Part shown: positions 1 to 6,024 of the stretch, one piece after another
How the letters are laid out: the number at the start of each line of letters is the position of its first letter
Position numbering within the stretch: the stretch's first letter is position 1
Source of the DNA: Actinomycetota bacterium
GTDB lineage: Bacteria; Actinomycetota; Actinomycetes; S36-B12
Length of the DNA stretch: 9,600 nt
Direction of reading: 5' to 3'
Assembly: GCA_016870425.1 (NCBI GenBank)
Contig: VGBQ01000094.1
Location: forward strand, 1 to 9,600
Notes under the pieces: model-generated
Database searches by the model: none
The model's input: the letters and a program-made list of their open reading frames with translations, nothing else
What the model was told of the DNA's origin: nothing
Position numbers and translations under genes: made by a program

Positions 1-175
1 CCCACACGGTCACGTGACCCGTCTTGCGGTCCAGCTCGACGCGGGCGTCAGCGGCCGCACCCTCCGTGCGCTGGTAGGCCATGAGCAGGGCTTGCTCGAT
101 GGAGTCGACCACGAGGTCCCAGGAGAGATCCTTCTCGCGCACGAGTGCTCTGAGGGCATTCACATCGATGTCCAT
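1..175 (-). CDS. nusA: Transcription termination/antitermination protein NusA, N-terminal fragment
   Basis: NusA binds RNA polymerase and nascent RNA in the cytoplasm and controls pausing, termination and antitermination. Only the first 58 codons lie in the window; the gene runs off the left edge. The visible peptide begins MDIDVNALRALVREKDLSW and continues through SIEQALLMAYQR to ARVELDRKTGHVTVW, which is the start of the actinobacterial NusA N-terminal (RNA polymerase-binding) domain. The ATG start overlaps the rimP stop by one base (TGATG). An AGGAGG Shine-Dalgarno at 180-185, inside the end of rimP, sits 4 nt before the ATG. A GTG directly before the ATG is in frame but less likely as the start. 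The rimP-nusA pair is the usual bacterial order, and the overlap suggests translational coupling. Identification is firm; nothing can be said of the S1, KH or C-terminal parts. Confidence 0.95.
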   Translation of the reverse strand, partial: MDIDVNALRALVREKDLSWDLVVDSIEQALLMAYQRTEGAAADARVELDRKTGHVTVW

Positions 176-702
176 CACGCCTCCTCTTCCGTCGACGGCT
201 CCCCGGGCGGCGCTGAGTCGGGTCGCCTGAACTCCACCTGCACTTCCCCGCGCACGATCTGAGGCCACAGCACTCGTCGCTCGATGGACTCTGCCTTGCC
301 ACCCGCGTCCGCGAGAAGCAGGACGCCCTCATCATCAACCTCGGCGATGCGCCCCTCAGCCATGAGGCCGTCTGCCGTGTGGACGTGGACTCGACGACCG
401 ACGTTGCGTCGCCAGTGTCGGGGAAGGGTGAGCGGGCGATCGATCCCCGGAGACGTGACCTCGAGGGTGTAGGGATCAGCACCCATCGCATCGGACTCGT
501 CGAGGGCATCGGAGACCGCGCGGCTGACCTCGGCGATGCCATCCAGGTCGATGCCGCCATCGCGATCGACGACGACACTCACACGGCGGCGCCCCGCAGC
601 CTGGACACTGACGTCCTCGAGGTCCAGGCCCAGTGATGCCACGGCCGGCTCGACGACACGGCGTACCGCCGCATCGTCCTCCCGACGGGAAGGCCGGCCC
701 AT
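175..702 (-). CDS. rimP: Ribosome maturation factor RimP
   Basis: RimP is a cytoplasmic assembly factor that helps mature the 30S ribosomal subunit. The 175-residue product has the two-domain RimP pattern. The N-terminal alpha/beta domain (about residues 10-90) carries GLDLEDVSV, a basic GRRRVSVVVD strand and the family signature LEVTSPGIDRPL (80-91). The C-terminal SH3-like domain (about 95-160) ends with an acidic tail (STEEEA). I chose ATG at 702 because GGAGG lies 4 nt upstream. An in-frame ATG at 723 would add seven residues (MRDEGGA) and would put that GGAGG inside the gene, so it is less likely. The gene is first in the operon with nusA and diverges from the ferritin-like lipoprotein gene. 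RimP proteins are usually about 150-185 residues, so the length is normal. Confidence 0.95.
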   Translation of the reverse strand: MGRPSRREDDAAVRRVVEPAVASLGLDLEDVSVQAAGRRRVSVVVDRDGGIDLDGIAEVSRAVSDALDESDAMGADPYTLEVTSPGIDRPLTLPRHWRRNVGRRVHVHTADGLMAEGRIAEVDDEGVLLLADAGGKAESIERRVLWPQIVRGEVQVEFRRPDSAPPGEPSTEEEA

Positions 703-841
703 GGCACCTCCCTCGTCGCGCATCGTCGTGCGTGTGCACGTGTGCGGTATTCACGTGTCGCTCCCGGCTCGTCGACACACACGGACGCCACGCCGAAGCC
801 GACACCCCGAGGGTACCTCCTCGCGTGACATGCTGGCCGGC
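703..841. promoter_or_regulatory. Divergent intergenic region between rimP and the ferritin-like pair
   Basis: This 139-bp gap must hold the promoters for rimP-nusA (leftward) and for the ferritin-like pair (rightward). On the minus strand, TACCCT (plus 810-815) fits the actinobacterial -10 pattern TAnnnT and would give a rimP leader of about 100 nt. No convincing -35 lies at 16-19 bp. On the plus strand I see no good -10; TATTCA at 748-753 is the nearest and lacks the final T. The segment also holds two CACGTG copies, listed separately. I see no open frame of its own here apart from possible upstream starts of the flanking genes. Regulatory role is inferred from gene orientation. Confidence 0.5.
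737..758. repeat. Twin CACGTG palindromes / CACGTGT direct repeat
   Basis: CACGTGT occurs at 737-743 and again at 752-758, a 15-bp period. The six-base core is its own reverse complement. The two copies can therefore act as direct repeats of a double-stranded site, or pair in RNA as a 6-bp stem with a 9-nt loop. The element lies in the rimP leader if the TACCCT -10 is right. A regulator site or a leader hairpin are both possible, and chance is not excluded in GC-rich DNA. Confidence 0.35.
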
Positions 842-1372
842 GTGCATGACCCCGGGACCTCCGACTCGCCCCGGATGCCCGCTGCGCGCCTCACGCGACG
901 CTCCCTCCTCGGCGGCGGAGCCCTCGTCAGCGTCGGCCTCGTCGCGGCGGCCTGCACCTCCTCTCTCGACCCAGAGGCCTCCAGCGCCTCGGGGTCCGGT
1001 CCCGCGCCCGGACCCGACGCCGACGCCGACGCCCCCGTCCGCACCAGCGTCGCTGCGAGCGAGGCGACGCTCATCGCGCTCTACGCCGCAGTGATCACCG
1101 CCCATCCCGATCTCGCCGGTGACCTGACCGCCCTGCGCGACGAGCATGCGGCCCACGCCGAGGCCATGGGCATCACCGGGTCCGCGTCTGCGCCGCCGCC
1201 CGTGGGCTCGCGCGCGCAAGCCCTCGCGGCCCTCCGCGAGGCAGAGGAGCGCGCAGTCGCCGAACGCACCGCGTCCTGCGAGGAGTGCCGCACGCCAGAC
1301 CTCGCCCGCCTCACCGCTCTCATCGCAGCATCCGAGGCCGGCCACGTCGAGTTCCTCCGGAGCCTGACGTGA
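842..1372 (+). CDS. Tat-exported ferritin-like lipoprotein (Rv2843-like by position)
   Basis: A 176-residue predicted lipoprotein of unknown function. Residues 16-38 form a signal peptide: twin arginines in TRRSLLGG (R19-R20), a hydrophobic stretch, then an AAA-C lipobox with Cys38. An Asp/Ala/Pro/Ser/Gly linker follows (39-66), including three GACGCC units at 1016-1033. The mature part (67-176) reads as four helices. Glu74 (helix 1), Glu101 and His105 (helix 2), Glu135 (helix 3) and E165-x-x-H168 (helix 4) resemble a ferritin/rubrerythrin di-iron ligand set, though helix 2 has E-x-x-x-H rather than ExxH. A CEEC pair is at 146-149. The start is uncertain: GTG 842 is used, but ATG 830 and ATG 875 are in frame and none has a good Shine-Dalgarno. 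The stop overlaps the next start (GTGA). By position it matches mycobacterial Rv2843 (from memory). Metal binding is inference. Confidence 0.75.
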   Translation: MHDPGTSDSPRMPAARLTRRSLLGGGALVSVGLVAAACTSSLDPEASSASGSGPAPGPDADADAPVRTSVAASEATLIALYAAVITAHPDLAGDLTALRDEHAAHAEAMGITGSASAPPPVGSRAQALAALREAEERAVAERTASCEECRTPDLARLTALIAASEAGHVEFLRSLT

Positions 1373-1770
1373 AGCCCGCTGCCGACGGCGCGCTGCTCGC
1401 GGCCATCGCTGGCGAAGAGGCTGCGGTCTACGCCTACGGCGTGGCGGGGCCGTGGCTGGATGGCGCTGACCGCGATCTCGCGCTCGGTGGCTTGGCCGCA
1501 CATCGGTCCCGGGTGCTCGTCCTGCGCGCGGAGGCCCCTGACACCGACGAGTCCGGTGCGCCCGGTGGCTACCTCACCGGGACCGTGGACACCCCCGGGT
1601 CGGCGAGGGCGCTCCTCGCCGGGGTCGAGGCCCGCCTCGCTGCGACGTACGCCGACCTCGCCGCCGAGGTCACCGGAGGCAACCGGCGCAATGCGGTGCT
1701 GGCCGCGTGTGAGTGCTCGGTCCGGTCGATCGCCTGGGGCGCCCCGACGGCTGCCTTCCCCGGCCGCTGA
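1369..1770 (+). CDS. DUF4439 ferritin-like domain protein (Rv2844-like by position)
   Basis: A 133-residue protein that I recognise as the actinobacterial DUF4439 family, which has a ferritin-like four-helix fold and no known activity. Family features seen are ALLAAIAGEEAAVYAYGVAG (8-27) on helix 1, AAHRSRVLVL (43-52) on helix 2, the GGYL loop (66-69), a helix ending in YADLAAE (94-100), and the C-terminal helix ending IAWGAPTAAFPG. It has no signal peptide, so it should be cytosolic. Unlike its upstream partner it lacks a helix-4 ExxH, so an intact di-iron site is doubtful. Cys114 and Cys116 occupy the last helix. GTG at 1369 is chosen because it forms a GTGA overlap with the preceding stop, implying coupled translation. 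The stop is 3 nt from the stop of the convergent transporter gene. Confidence 0.85.
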   Translation: MKPAADGALLAAIAGEEAAVYAYGVAGPWLDGADRDLALGGLAAHRSRVLVLRAEAPDTDESGAPGGYLTGTVDTPGSARALLAGVEARLAATYADLAAEVTGGNRRNAVLAACECSVRSIAWGAPTAAFPGR

Positions 1771-1773
1771 GGC

Positions 1774-2547
1774 CTAGAACTCGACGACCGTCTGCCAGGC
1801 GAGCACGGCGATCAGCACGCCGGTCACGATGAGGAGCACGACGCGCACGAATCCACTGCCGCGAGCGATGGCGGTGCGGGCGCCGATGATCGCCCCGGTG
1901 ACATTGCACGCTGCCATGAGCAGGCCGAGTCCCCAGAGCACCGAACCGCTGATCCCGAAGACGATCAGGGAAGCGGCGTTCGTGCCGACGTTGACGATCT
2001 TCGCCGTGGCCGACGCTTGGAGGAAGGTGTAGCCGACGGCAGCAACGAGCAGCACGATGAGGAACGATCCGGTGCCAGGCCCGACGGCCCCGTCGTAGAA
2101 GCCGATGGCCATGCCGCCGACGACCGCGGTCACCCAGTGGCGACGCCGTGACACCTCACGCGAGGTGAGCCCGAAGTCGCGCCGGAAGGCGATGAAGAGC
2201 CAGACGAGGACGAGTGCGACCAGGATCGCCGGGCGGTAGACGGCCGGGGGCAGACGGATGGCCATGAGCGAGCCGAGAGCCGCTCCACCGAAGGCTGCCG
2301 CGGCCATGGGCAATGCCGTGCGCAGACGTGGCAACTCGATGCGGCCGTAGGTGATCGCCGCAGCGGATGTGCCGAAGATGGACGACAACTTGTTGGTGCC
2401 CAGGGCCAGCGCGGGCTTGTCGGCAGGCGCAGCCAGCAGAAGAGCGGGCAGTTGCAGCAGGCCTCCCCCGCCGCTCACGGCATCGACCCAACCGGCTGCC
2501 GCGGCGACGGCGCAGAGCAGCACGATGACGTACCACTCCGGTGTCAC
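1774..2547 (-). CDS. TSUP (TauE/SafE-type) membrane transporter
   Basis: An integral membrane protein of 257 residues, normal for the sulfite exporter TauE/SafE (TSUP) family, whose members move sulfur-containing or organic anions. It is hydrophobic throughout, with about eight predicted membrane segments. The family's internal duplication is visible: GGGGLLQLPALLLA (26-39) followed by LGTNKLSSIFGT (49-60), and later GPGTGSF (156-162) followed by AKIVNVGTN (182-190). A basic loop (RREF-like region, 121-137) separates the halves. The GTG start at 2547 overlaps the upstream HAD stop (GTGA), with GGAGGG at 2552-2557 (minus strand) and 7 nt of spacing. It is the last gene of the proS-HAD-TSUP chain and converges on the DUF4439 gene. 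The substrate cannot be told from sequence, and nothing in the neighbourhood points to sulfur metabolism. Confidence 0.9.
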   Translation of the reverse strand: MTPEWYVIVLLCAVAAAAGWVDAVSGGGGLLQLPALLLAAPADKPALALGTNKLSSIFGTSAAAITYGRIELPRLRTALPMAAAAFGGAALGSLMAIRLPPAVYRPAILVALVLVWLFIAFRRDFGLTSREVSRRRHWVTAVVGGMAIGFYDGAVGPGTGSFLIVLLVAAVGYTFLQASATAKIVNVGTNAASLIVFGISGSVLWGLGLLMAACNVTGAIIGARTAIARGSGFVRVVLLIVTGVLIAVLAWQTVVEF

Positions 2548-3260
2548 GACACATCCCTCCAGGCGAGCACGACGCTCAGCACGTCACCCAGGCGGTCAAC
2601 GACGGCATCGGGCGACACCTCGATGTCCACCGCCTGGTCGCCCAGTCGCGAGTGCGGGACGAGGATCGCGCGCATGCCCGCCTCCTGGGCCCCGTGCACG
2701 TCGTCCCACGGACGATCGCCGACGAAGACCGCGCGATCAGCGTGGCTGCCCACCGCGGCGACGACGGCACGGAAGGCCTCGCGATGGGGCTTGGCCACGG
2801 GGATCTCGCTGGAGTAGATGGCCGCGTCGATGAAGGGAGCGAGGCCATCGCGGGAGAAGACCGCCTCGTGGTGCCACCTCGGCCACAGGGTGTTGGAGAG
2901 CACGCCGATGCGCAGGCCCTCCTCGCGAAGGGCTTCGAGCAGCGGTCGGGCATCGGGGTCCGCGAGGGTGTGGGGATCCCACGCCTGGAGGTAGGCCCGC
3001 AGTGCGGGACCGTGCCGCACGTCGGTCGTGTCGACCCCGCAGGCGATGAAGATGTGGTCGAGGGTGCCGGTGCCATTGGCCCCGCGCGAGGCCTGCTGCT
3101 CACGCCACAGGCCGACCTCCGCTGCGGCCAGCCGCTCGGCGAGGGAGTGGTCGGACGGGTCGTAGGCGCGTGCATACGCCGACCACTGCTCGACCAGGCC
3201 GATGTCGTGCCAGGGAGTTAGGGTCCCGCCCCAGTCGAAGATGACGGCGTCGACCGTCAT
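2544..3260 (-). CDS. HAD-like hydrolase with a DWGGT motif I
   Basis: A 238-residue cytosolic HAD-superfamily protein with a helical cap between motif I and the rest of the core (subfamily I arrangement). Motif I is FDWGGTLT, with nucleophile Asp9 but Gly11 where phosphatases carry the second Asp. Motif II is VLSNT (Ser122), motif III is the lysine in VAKPHREAF (Lys157), and motif IV is GDRPWDD (Asp182, Asp186/187) followed by HGAQEAGMRAILV. The loss of Asp11 removes the usual acid/base residue, as in haloacid dehalogenases, so plain phosphatase activity should not be assumed. The ATG overlaps the proS stop (ATGA) and its own stop overlaps the transporter start (GTGA). No clear Shine-Dalgarno precedes it, so translation probably depends on ribosomes leaving proS. 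Substrate unknown. Confidence 0.9.
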   Translation of the reverse strand: MTVDAVIFDWGGTLTPWHDIGLVEQWSAYARAYDPSDHSLAERLAAAEVGLWREQQASRGANGTGTLDHIFIACGVDTTDVRHGPALRAYLQAWDPHTLADPDARPLLEALREEGLRIGVLSNTLWPRWHHEAVFSRDGLAPFIDAAIYSSEIPVAKPHREAFRAVVAAVGSHADRAVFVGDRPWDDVHGAQEAGMRAILVPHSRLGDQAVDIEVSPDAVVDRLGDVLSVVLAWRDVS

Positions 3261-5020
3261 GCACGCACAAGCTCGACGAGACGATCGGCGATGACACCCA
3301 CCGGCACGTCGGCCGAATCGCCACTGGCACGATCACGCAATTCCATGACGCCGTCGGTGAGCCGCTTGCCTACGACGACGATGGTAGGCACGCCGATGAG
3401 CTCGGCATCGTTGAATTTCACCCCGGGGGACACTCCCCGGCGATCGTCGAGCAGCACGCGGACGCCCCGCGCGGTGATATCGGCCGCGAGGGCCTCGGCG
3501 GCGTCGAAGGGCGCATCGTCCTTCCCCGTCGCCACGATGTGGACGTCGGCAGGTGCGACCGCGCGCGGCCAGATGAGGCCCTTGGCATCGTGATGCTGCT
3601 CCGCAATGGCCGCGACGGCTCGCGAGACACCGAGTCCATAGGAGCCCATCGTCACGGTGACCTGCTTGCCGTTCTCATCGAGGACCGTCAGGCCGAGCGC
3701 ATCGGCGTACTTGCGTCCCAACTGGAAGATGTGGCCGATCTCGATGCCGCGCGCGATCTCGATCCGCGCACCACACCGCGGACATGGGTCGCCCTCGACG
3801 ATCTCGACCGCCTCGATCTCGCCATCGACGTCGAAGTCGCGGCCACGCACGAGACCGTAGACGTGGCGCCCCTGCTCGTTGGCACCGGTGATCCACGCGG
3901 TGCCAACCGCGACGCGCGGATCGACGAGATAGCGCACATTGCCTTCGCCGCCGAGGGCACCGGGGCCGATGTAGCCCTTCACCAGAGCCGGGTGCTTCGG
4001 GAAGTCCTCCTCCTCGAAGGGACGCAACGTCACGGGGTGAAGCGCCGCCTCGAGCCTCTTGACATCAACCTCGCGGTCCCCCGGGACCCCGATCGCGAGC
4101 GGTGCACTCGTGCCGTCCGGGTAGTCGGCCATGAAGACGACATTCTTGAGCGTGTCAGCCGCGGTCCAGTCGCGCTCCGGGTGCCGCAGGTCGTCACGCG
4201 CATTGGACACGTCGACCAGGGTGGCGATGGTGGGAGTGTCGGGGGTGTCGTGGACCTGGGCGGCCGGGAGTGCGGACGTGTCGGCGGGAGCAATCGGCGC
4301 GGTCTGGAAGGCCTCGACGTTGGCGGCGTAGTCGCATGCGGTGCAGCGGACGTAGGTGTCCTCGCCCGAGTCGGTGGGAGCGAGGAATTCCTCGCTCGCC
4401 GAGCCACCCATCGCACCCGACTGCGCAGACACGATGACGAAGTCGAGGCCCAGGCGCCCGAAGCACGAGATGTAGGCGTCGCGGTGGCGTTGGTAGGAGC
4501 GCTCGAGCCCGGCGTCATCGACATCGAAGGAGTAGGAGTCCTTCATGACGAACTCACGTCCTCGGAGGATTCCCGCACGGGGCCGCGCCTCATCGCGGTA
4601 CTTGGTCTGGATCTGGTAGATCACGAGCGGCAGGTCCTTGTAGGAGGAGTACTCGCCCTTGACCATGAGGGTGAACATCTCCTCGTGGGTCGGGCCGAGG
4701 AGGTAGTCCCCGCCCTTGCGATCCTTCAGCCGGAAGAGGTTGTCGCCGTACTCCTCCCAGCGATGGGTGCGCTCGTAGGGATCGCGAGGGAGCAGCGCAG
4801 GGAAGTGCACCTCCTGGAAGCCCGCCTCGTCCATCTCCTCACGCACGATGGCCTCGATGTTGCGGTAGACGAGATAGCCGAGGGGCAGCCAGGAGAAGAC
4901 ACCGGGTGCGATGCGACGCACATAGCCGGCGCGCACGAGGAGCCGGTGGCTGGGCACCTCGGCGTCGGCCGGGTCATCGCGAAGCGTGCGCACGAAGAGC
5001 TGGGACATTCGCAGCAGCAC
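3257..5020 (-). CDS. proS: Prolyl-tRNA synthetase, bacterial type with INS editing domain
   Basis: ProRS charges tRNA-Pro with proline in the cytoplasm and edits Ala-tRNA-Pro through its inserted domain. The 587-residue product has class II features in order: the N-terminal MSQLFVRTLRDDPADAEVPS; LGPTHEEMFT (108-117); motif 2 around YRDEARPRAGILRGREF (141-157); an INS/YbaK-like editing insertion at about 225-405 (with TLKNVVF and GYIGPGALGG); HIFQLGRKYA (430-439); motif 3 GSYGLGVSRAVAAIAEQ (459-475); and the anticodon-binding domain (about 490-587). Two CxxC pairs (226/229 and 413/416) flank the insertion and could hold a structural metal. The GTG at 5020 is chosen because AGGAG lies 5 nt upstream and VLLRMS- is the usual actinobacterial beginning; ATG 5008 is the alternative. 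The first gene of a chain with HAD and TSUP. Confidence 0.97.
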   Translation of the reverse strand: MLLRMSQLFVRTLRDDPADAEVPSHRLLVRAGYVRRIAPGVFSWLPLGYLVYRNIEAIVREEMDEAGFQEVHFPALLPRDPYERTHRWEEYGDNLFRLKDRKGGDYLLGPTHEEMFTLMVKGEYSSYKDLPLVIYQIQTKYRDEARPRAGILRGREFVMKDSYSFDVDDAGLERSYQRHRDAYISCFGRLGLDFVIVSAQSGAMGGSASEEFLAPTDSGEDTYVRCTACDYAANVEAFQTAPIAPADTSALPAAQVHDTPDTPTIATLVDVSNARDDLRHPERDWTAADTLKNVVFMADYPDGTSAPLAIGVPGDREVDVKRLEAALHPVTLRPFEEEDFPKHPALVKGYIGPGALGGEGNVRYLVDPRVAVGTAWITGANEQGRHVYGLVRGRDFDVDGEIEAVEIVEGDPCPRCGARIEIARGIEIGHIFQLGRKYADALGLTVLDENGKQVTVTMGSYGLGVSRAVAAIAEQHHDAKGLIWPRAVAPADVHIVATGKDDAPFDAAEALAADITARGVRVLLDDRRGVSPGVKFNDAELIGVPTIVVVGKRLTDGVMELRDRASGDSADVPVGVIADRLVELVRA

Positions 5021-5025
5021 GGGCT

Positions 5026-5055
5026 CTCCTCGCGGACGACAGTGGGGAGAGGCTA
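5026..5055 (-). promoter_or_regulatory. Candidate proS promoter -10 and Shine-Dalgarno
   Basis: In the 95-nt gap between the acetyltransferase stop and proS, the minus strand carries TAGCCT (plus 5050-5055). This fits the actinobacterial -10 pattern TAnnnT. It would place transcription start near 5043 and give a leader of about 22 nt that contains AGGAG (5026-5030), 5 nt before the GTG. No recognisable -35 lies 16-19 bp upstream. The Shine-Dalgarno is clear; the -10 is a plausible pattern match only. Confidence 0.4.
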
Positions 5056-5115
5056 CCGGGCCATGGCGGTGCGGCTGACCGGAGCGCACGGTCGCTTCAC
5101 AGCAGGCACGGTGCT

Positions 5116-6024
5116 CTAGAGCAGGACGGTGGCGAATTCCCCGGCATGCCGGAAGCCCACGGCCTCGTAGCAGCGCCGGGCCACGGTGTTGTAGTCGTTG
5201 ACGTAGAGGCTCACCAGGGGGGCGAAGGATGCTCGGGCGATGGCCGCCACCGCCGCCATGCCCGGCTCACTGAGGCCGCGGCCCCTGTGCTCGGGAGCCA
5301 CCCACACACCCTGCAACTGGCAGGCACGTGACGACACAGCCCCAATCTCGGCCTTGAAGACCACCCGCCCGCCGTCGATGAGGGCCAGGGCGCGCCCTTC
5401 CCGCACGAGCTCGGCGATCCGGGCGCGGTACGCCGCCCCCGCGCCGCCGGCCACCGGGGAGACGCCGACCTCCTCGGTGAACATCGCGATGCAGGCCGGC
5501 ACGAGCAGATCGATCTCCTGCGCTCGTACTGGGCGCACGCGGGGGTCCGGCTCAAGGCGTGGCTGGCCATCGAGCACGAGGAGTGGCTGACTGGCGCGCA
5601 CCTCGCGGGCTCGCCCCCAGGCCCCATCGAGCCGCCGCCACAGGTCGAGGACCTCATCGGCGGGCCCGACCAGCGAAGAGCCGCGGCGCCCGGAGCGCCG
5701 CAGGCGCTGTGCCAGCACCTCGCGCGCTGCATCGTCGGTGGCCACGGGCACGACGTTGGCGCCCACGTGGGCGGCGGCCACGCAACGACCGCCACGCTCC
5801 ACCGCGAGGAAGTCTGCCGCGAGGCGATGGCGACTGGCTTCACGATGCGCCCGCCCCCGGTGCTCCGCCGCGCGGATCTCCGCGAGGCGAGAGGCCACGA
5901 AGCAGTGCGCCACAGGATCTGCGTCGATGAGACGCTCGAGGTCGGGAAGGTCGGCGGGCCCTAGGGGGCGGACGACCCCGCCATGCTCAGCCGACGGTGA
6001 CGACGGGATCGCCGGAGCCGTCAT
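5116..6024 (-). CDS. DUF4081-GNAT family N-acetyltransferase (Rv2867c-like)
   Basis: A 302-residue cytosolic protein with two parts. The N-terminal half (about 15-150) matches the DUF4081 domain found in front of actinobacterial GNATs, with VVRPLGPADLPDLERLID and CFVASRLAEI. The C-terminal half (about 161-302) is an acetyl-CoA-dependent GNAT domain: motif A in VWVAPEHRGRGLSEPGMAAV (240-259), and motif B in SLYVNDYNTVARRCYEAVGF (272-291). The substrate is unknown. ATG 6024 is supported by AGGAG 7 nt upstream and is the only start that keeps the DUF4081 beginning; it makes the gene overlap the end of ispG by 38 nt in another frame. From memory the same neighbour of ispG exists in M. tuberculosis as Rv2867c. 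It probably shares the ispG transcript. No strong terminator follows it. Confidence 0.9.
   Translation of the reverse strand: MTAPAIPSSPSAEHGGVVRPLGPADLPDLERLIDADPVAHCFVASRLAEIRAAEHRGRAHREASRHRLAADFLAVERGGRCVAAAHVGANVVPVATDDAAREVLAQRLRRSGRRGSSLVGPADEVLDLWRRLDGAWGRAREVRASQPLLVLDGQPRLEPDPRVRPVRAQEIDLLVPACIAMFTEEVGVSPVAGGAGAAYRARIAELVREGRALALIDGGRVVFKAEIGAVSSRACQLQGVWVAPEHRGRGLSEPGMAAVAAIARASFAPLVSLYVNDYNTVARRCYEAVGFRHAGEFATVLL

Noticed and set aside
175..723. rimP starting at ATG 723
   Set aside because: The Shine-Dalgarno GGAGG sits 4 nt before ATG 702 and would be inside the gene if 723 were used; the added residues are not family-like.
1016..1033. Three GACGCC units as a phase-variable tandem repeat
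   Set aside because: Only three hexamer copies encoding Asp-Ala in a low-complexity linker; length changes would stay in frame and this is common in such linkers.
1762..1774. GGCC-GCTGA-GGCC hairpin at the convergent stops as a bidirectional terminator
   Set aside because: Only a 4-bp stem that cannot be extended, and no T-run on either strand.
1774..3260. HAD and TSUP genes as a recently acquired insertion
   Set aside because: GC content and codon style look like those of their neighbours, the genes are coupled to proS by overlaps, and there are no flanking repeats or mobile-element remnants.
5077..5093. GACCG...CGGTC hairpin downstream of the acetyltransferase as a terminator
   Set aside because: A 5-bp stem with a 7-nt loop and no T-run; too weak to call.
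3539..5119. Long open frame (526 codons) on the plus strand, antisense to proS
   Set aside because: It mirrors the proS codons, has no recognisable domain, and extended antisense frames are expected in high-GC genes with strong third-position bias.
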